Source: Alcaligenaceae bacterium UBA6179
GTDB lineage: Bacteria > Pseudomonadota > Gammaproteobacteria > Burkholderiales > Burkholderiaceae_B
Direction of reading: 5' to 3'
Assembly (NCBI GenBank): GCA_002422175.1
Contig: DITR01000040.1
Location: 1-7,151, forward strand
DNA: 7,151 nt
The notes beneath the pieces were generated by a model that did not search any database, was not told the DNA's origin, and worked only from the letters and a program-made list of their open reading frames with translations. Positions 4,948-7,151 of this stretch are shown piece by piece. Within the stretch, counting starts at the first letter, position 1. Every line of letters starts with the position of its first letter. Position numbers and translations under genes: made by a program.

Positions 4948-5579
4948 ACGCACAAAAAAGGGCTCAAATATTTGCGCGATTCGAAGCCGCTAATTCAGCG
5001 CCTAAAACTGAACTTCAATATCAATCAACATTTCAGCTGTTGATTGCAGTCATTTTGTCTGCTCAAGCCACCGATAAGTCAGTTAATAAAGCAACAGAAC
5101 CATTATTTGCTACCCATGGAACGCCTGAAGACCTTTTTAAGCTGGGTGTCAAAAAAATTGAAAAGGCTATTCAAACAATTGGTCTGTATCGAACTAAGGC
5201 TAAAAATGTTTGGGCAACGTGTCAAATTTTGATTGAAGAACATCAGGGCGTTGTTCCTGAAGACCGTGAAGCGCTAGAACGATTACCTGGCGTAGGCAGA
5301 AAAACCGCTAATGTGGTTTTAAATACGGCATTTGGTTGGCCCACCATAGCCGTTGACACTCATATTTTTAGGGTTTCTAATCGCACCAAAATCGCACCGG
5401 GCAAAGATGTTTTAGCAGTTGAGCGTGGTTTAGAAAAATTTGTACCAAATGAATACAAATTAAACGCACATCACTGGCTTATTTTACATGGCCGCTACGT
5501 CTGCAAGGCCACGAAACCGCAATGCCACCTCTGTGGTATTGCTGATTTGTGTGAATACAAACCCAAGACTCAAGCCTGA
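4944..5579 (+). CDS. nth: Endonuclease III (DNA glycosylase/AP lyase)
   Basis: A 211-residue protein, the same length as E. coli Nth, that removes oxidised pyrimidines from DNA and cleaves the abasic site by beta-elimination. The helix-hairpin-helix motif LPGVGRKTANVVLN (114-127) carries the catalytic lysine K120, and the catalytic aspartate is D138 in AVDTHIFRVSNR. C187, C194, C197 and C203 bind the C-terminal 4Fe-4S cluster. All six positions coincide with E. coli numbering. The gene follows the RnfB-like gene by 44 bp. In E. coli nth is the last gene of the rsxABCDGE-nth cluster, so the rnfB-nth neighbourhood is conserved while the rest of the complex is missing here. The Shine-Dalgarno sequence is weak (GAAAG). 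Confidence 0.97.
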   Translation: MNAQKRAQIFARFEAANSAPKTELQYQSTFQLLIAVILSAQATDKSVNKATEPLFATHGTPEDLFKLGVKKIEKAIQTIGLYRTKAKNVWATCQILIEEHQGVVPEDREALERLPGVGRKTANVVLNTAFGWPTIAVDTHIFRVSNRTKIAPGKDVLAVERGLEKFVPNEYKLNAHHWLILHGRYVCKATKPQCHLCGIADLCEYKPKTQA

Positions 5580-5590
5580 TTTTAAGTCTT
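5565..5590 (+). terminator. Weak stem-loop at the end of nth
   Basis: AAGACTCAA (5565-5573) pairs with TTAAGTCTT (5582-5590) at 8 of 9 positions around an 8-base loop that contains the nth stop codon. No T-run follows. It sits where the phaZ-rnfB-nth transcript should end but is a poor intrinsic terminator, so termination by Rho is as likely. Confidence 0.25.
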
Positions 5591-5619
5591 AGTAAAGGGA
5601 GCGCGAGTTAGGCTGTTAG

Positions 5620-5639
5620 AATAAAAAACGTTGTTTATT
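5620..5639. promoter_or_regulatory. 20-bp near-perfect palindrome upstream of malate synthase G (operator candidate)
   Basis: The 20 bases are symmetric around AACGTT (5627-5632), with outer arms AATAAA (5620-5625) and TTTATT (5634-5639); only the pair 5626/5633 breaks the symmetry. It lies 46 bp before the glcB start. The word AAAACGTTGTT (5625-5635) recurs on the opposite strand upstream of phaZ (2960-2970). This suggests the site of a dimeric regulator; none is identified. A -10-like TAAAAT lies just downstream (5642-5647) without a clear -35. Confidence 0.45.
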
Positions 5640-5685
5640 GATAAAATGAAAATGAACATATTCAATACTATAGAGACGCCAAAAT

Positions 5686-7151
5686 ATGACCTCCCGCACC
5701 CACATTCACAAATTACACATTGCAACGCCTTTAAAACAATTTATTGAAACCGAGGTTCTGCCTGGAACAGGCATTGATGCTTTAGCCTTTTGGCAAGGCT
5801 TTAACGATATTGTTTTAGATCTTGCCCCTAAAAATTCACAATTACTGGCTGAACGCGATCAATTGCAAACCGAACTTGATGGCTGGCATAGTGCTCACCC
5901 AGGGCCGGTCAAAGATGCTGAGGCTTACAAAGCATTTTTAGAATCAATTGGCTATTTGGTACCAGAACCTGGCAAAGTTCAAGCCACGACAGCAAACGTT
6001 GATGCTGAACTGGCAATTCAAGCGGGCCCACAGCTCGTTGTACCTATTTTAAATGCACGTTATGCCTTGAACGCAGCAAACGCGCGTTGGGGCTCTTTGT
6101 ATGACGCACTGTATGGCACTGACGCCTTGTCAGAAGAAAATGGATGTGAACGCAGTGGCAGCTACAACCCTAAGCGCGGCGCCCAAGTTATTGAGTTTGC
6201 ACGCCAATTTTTAGATGAGTCAACCCCCCTTGTTTCAGGCTCACATCGCGATGCCACCAGTTACCGTGTTAAATCAGGTGTTTTAGAAATCACCTTAAAA
6301 AACGGTCAAACCACAACCTTGAAAGACAGCTCACAATTTGTAGGCTTTCAAGGCCAAGCTCAATCACCTTCATCGATTTTATTGGTAAATAATGGTTTAC
6401 ATATCGATATCATTATTGACTCGAGCACCGCAATTGGCAAAACCGATGCGGCGGGTGTCAGTGATGTGGTGCTTGAAGCCGCCTTATCAACTATTCTTGA
6501 CTTAGAAGATTCAGTGGCGGCAGTTGATGCAGATGACAAAATTTTGGCGTATCGCAACTGGTTAGGTATTTTGAATGGCTCTTTGAAAGAAAACATTTCA
6601 AAAGGCGGTAAAACCACCACACGTCAACTTAATAATGACCGCATTTATACTTCGCCAAATGGCGGTGAAGTGCGTTTACACGGTCGTTCTTTGATGTTTT
6701 TGCGTAACGTTGGTCACCTGATGACCAACCCTGCCGTGTTATTTGACGCCGCAGATGGCACACAAAAAGAAATTCCTGAAGGCATACTTGACGCGATCGT
6801 TACCACCACCATCGCGCTACATGATTTAAAAGGCCAAAACATAACAGCTGATGGTCAACCCTTACGCAATAGTCGTACAGGTAGCGTTTATATTGTTAAG
6901 CCTAAAATGCATGGCCCTAAAGAAGTCGCGTTCGCCTCAGAATTATTTGGCCGTGTCGAAAAACTCGTTGGCCTACCTGACAGCACCGTTAAGTTAGGTA
7001 TTATGGATGAAGAGCGTCGAACCAGCGTCAACTTAAAAGCATGTATTGATGCCGCTAAGAGCCGGGTTGCTTTCATCAACACGGGCTTTTTAGACCGTAC
7101 GGGTGACGAAATGCATACTGCTATGCATGCGGGCCCTATGATTCGCAAAGG
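5686..7151 (+). CDS. glcB: Malate synthase G (3' end beyond the window)
   Basis: An open frame of 488 codons from an ATG at 5686 runs off the window end; E. coli malate synthase G has 723 residues, so about a third is missing. The enzyme condenses glyoxylate with acetyl-CoA to give malate in the cytoplasm, in the glyoxylate and glycolate routes. Family signatures include LNARYALNAANARWGSLYDALYGTD (122-146), LDLEDSVAAVDADDK (271-285), HGRSLMFLRNVGHLM (332-346), SRTGSVYIVKPKMHGP (396-411), GIMDEERRTS (438-447) and NTGFLDRTGDEMH (465-477). By spacing, R340, E442 and D470 match R338, E427 and D455 of the E. coli enzyme; the catalytic D631 counterpart lies beyond the window. Two short loop insertions explain the offset. 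AGAGA (5672-5676) is a modest ribosome site. The gene begins 106 bp after nth and probably has its own promoter. Confidence 0.95.
   Translation, partial: MTSRTHIHKLHIATPLKQFIETEVLPGTGIDALAFWQGFNDIVLDLAPKNSQLLAERDQLQTELDGWHSAHPGPVKDAEAYKAFLESIGYLVPEPGKVQATTANVDAELAIQAGPQLVVPILNARYALNAANARWGSLYDALYGTDALSEENGCERSGSYNPKRGAQVIEFARQFLDESTPLVSGSHRDATSYRVKSGVLEITLKNGQTTTLKDSSQFVGFQGQAQSPSSILLVNNGLHIDIIIDSSTAIGKTDAAGVSDVVLEAALSTILDLEDSVAAVDADDKILAYRNWLGILNGSLKENISKGGKTTTRQLNNDRIYTSPNGGEVRLHGRSLMFLRNVGHLMTNPAVLFDAADGTQKEIPEGILDAIVTTTIALHDLKGQNITADGQPLRNSRTGSVYIVKPKMHGPKEVAFASELFGRVEKLVGLPDSTVKLGIMDEERRTSVNLKACIDAAKSRVAFINTGFLDRTGDEMHTAMHAGPMIRK

Noticed and set aside
6360..7148. Minus-strand frames opposite malate synthase G
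   Set aside because: The plus strand encodes continuous malate synthase G signatures through both stretches.
1..7151. A novel defence, mobile or biosynthetic system
   Set aside because: Every coding region is assigned to a known core-metabolism, redox or repair family; no transposase, integrase, phage, toxin or unknown gene is present.

Overview
The window looks like ordinary chromosome from a betaproteobacterium, most likely Burkholderiales. The GC content looks moderate to low (roughly mid-40s percent by eye, not computed), so a low-GC member of the Alcaligenaceae or a Polynucleobacter-like lineage would fit. The basis is the gene set: an Azotobacter-type 7Fe ferredoxin next to a ferredoxin-NADP reductase ending in VENYW, an intracellular PhaZ of the Ralstonia type with a catalytic cysteine, an anchorless RnfB/RsxB-like protein directly upstream of nth, and malate synthase G. 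The species cannot be read from the sequence.

Layout. (1) Minus strand, 47-1601: pncB (nicotinate phosphoribosyltransferase, NAD salvage) followed 28 bp later by a small RidA-family gene, probably one operon. A perfect inverted repeat lies just past its end (11-39). (2) Divergent intergenic region 1602-1725. It carries an 8-bp inverted repeat close to the fdxA start. (3) Plus strand, 1726-2882: fdxA and fpr, 8 bp apart, a ferredoxin and its likely reductase. (4) Intergenic region 2883-3064, the richest non-coding stretch. It holds a 17-bp tandem repeat, a 13-bp imperfect hairpin, a TTGC-N4-GCAA dyad and the best promoter candidate of the window. (5) Plus strand, 3065-5579: phaZ, the RnfB-like gene (8 bp gap, TTG start) and nth (44 bp gap), probably one operon. 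(6) Intergenic region 5580-5685 with a 20-bp near-perfect palindrome. (7) Plus strand from 5686: malate synthase G, cut by the window end after 488 codons.

How the genes fit together. PhaZ mobilises stored polyhydroxybutyrate, which ends as acetyl-CoA, and malate synthase G condenses acetyl-CoA with glyoxylate. FdxA, Fpr and the RnfB-like protein form a redox group handling low-potential electrons and NADPH. PncB feeds the NAD(P) pool. Nth is a 4Fe-4S DNA repair enzyme and keeps the rnfB-nth neighbourhood known from E. coli. All seven complete genes are intact and retain the key residues I could check, and the partial malate synthase gene is open to the window edge.

I see no CRISPR array, insertion sequence, RNA gene, phage gene or defence system, and no unknown protein family. 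The observations worth a second look are regulatory and structural: an 11-base word shared by the phaZ and glcB upstream regions, the repeat-dense phaZ promoter, a terminator-like hairpin inside phaZ, and non-ATG starts without Shine-Dalgarno sequences at fpr and the RnfB-like gene.
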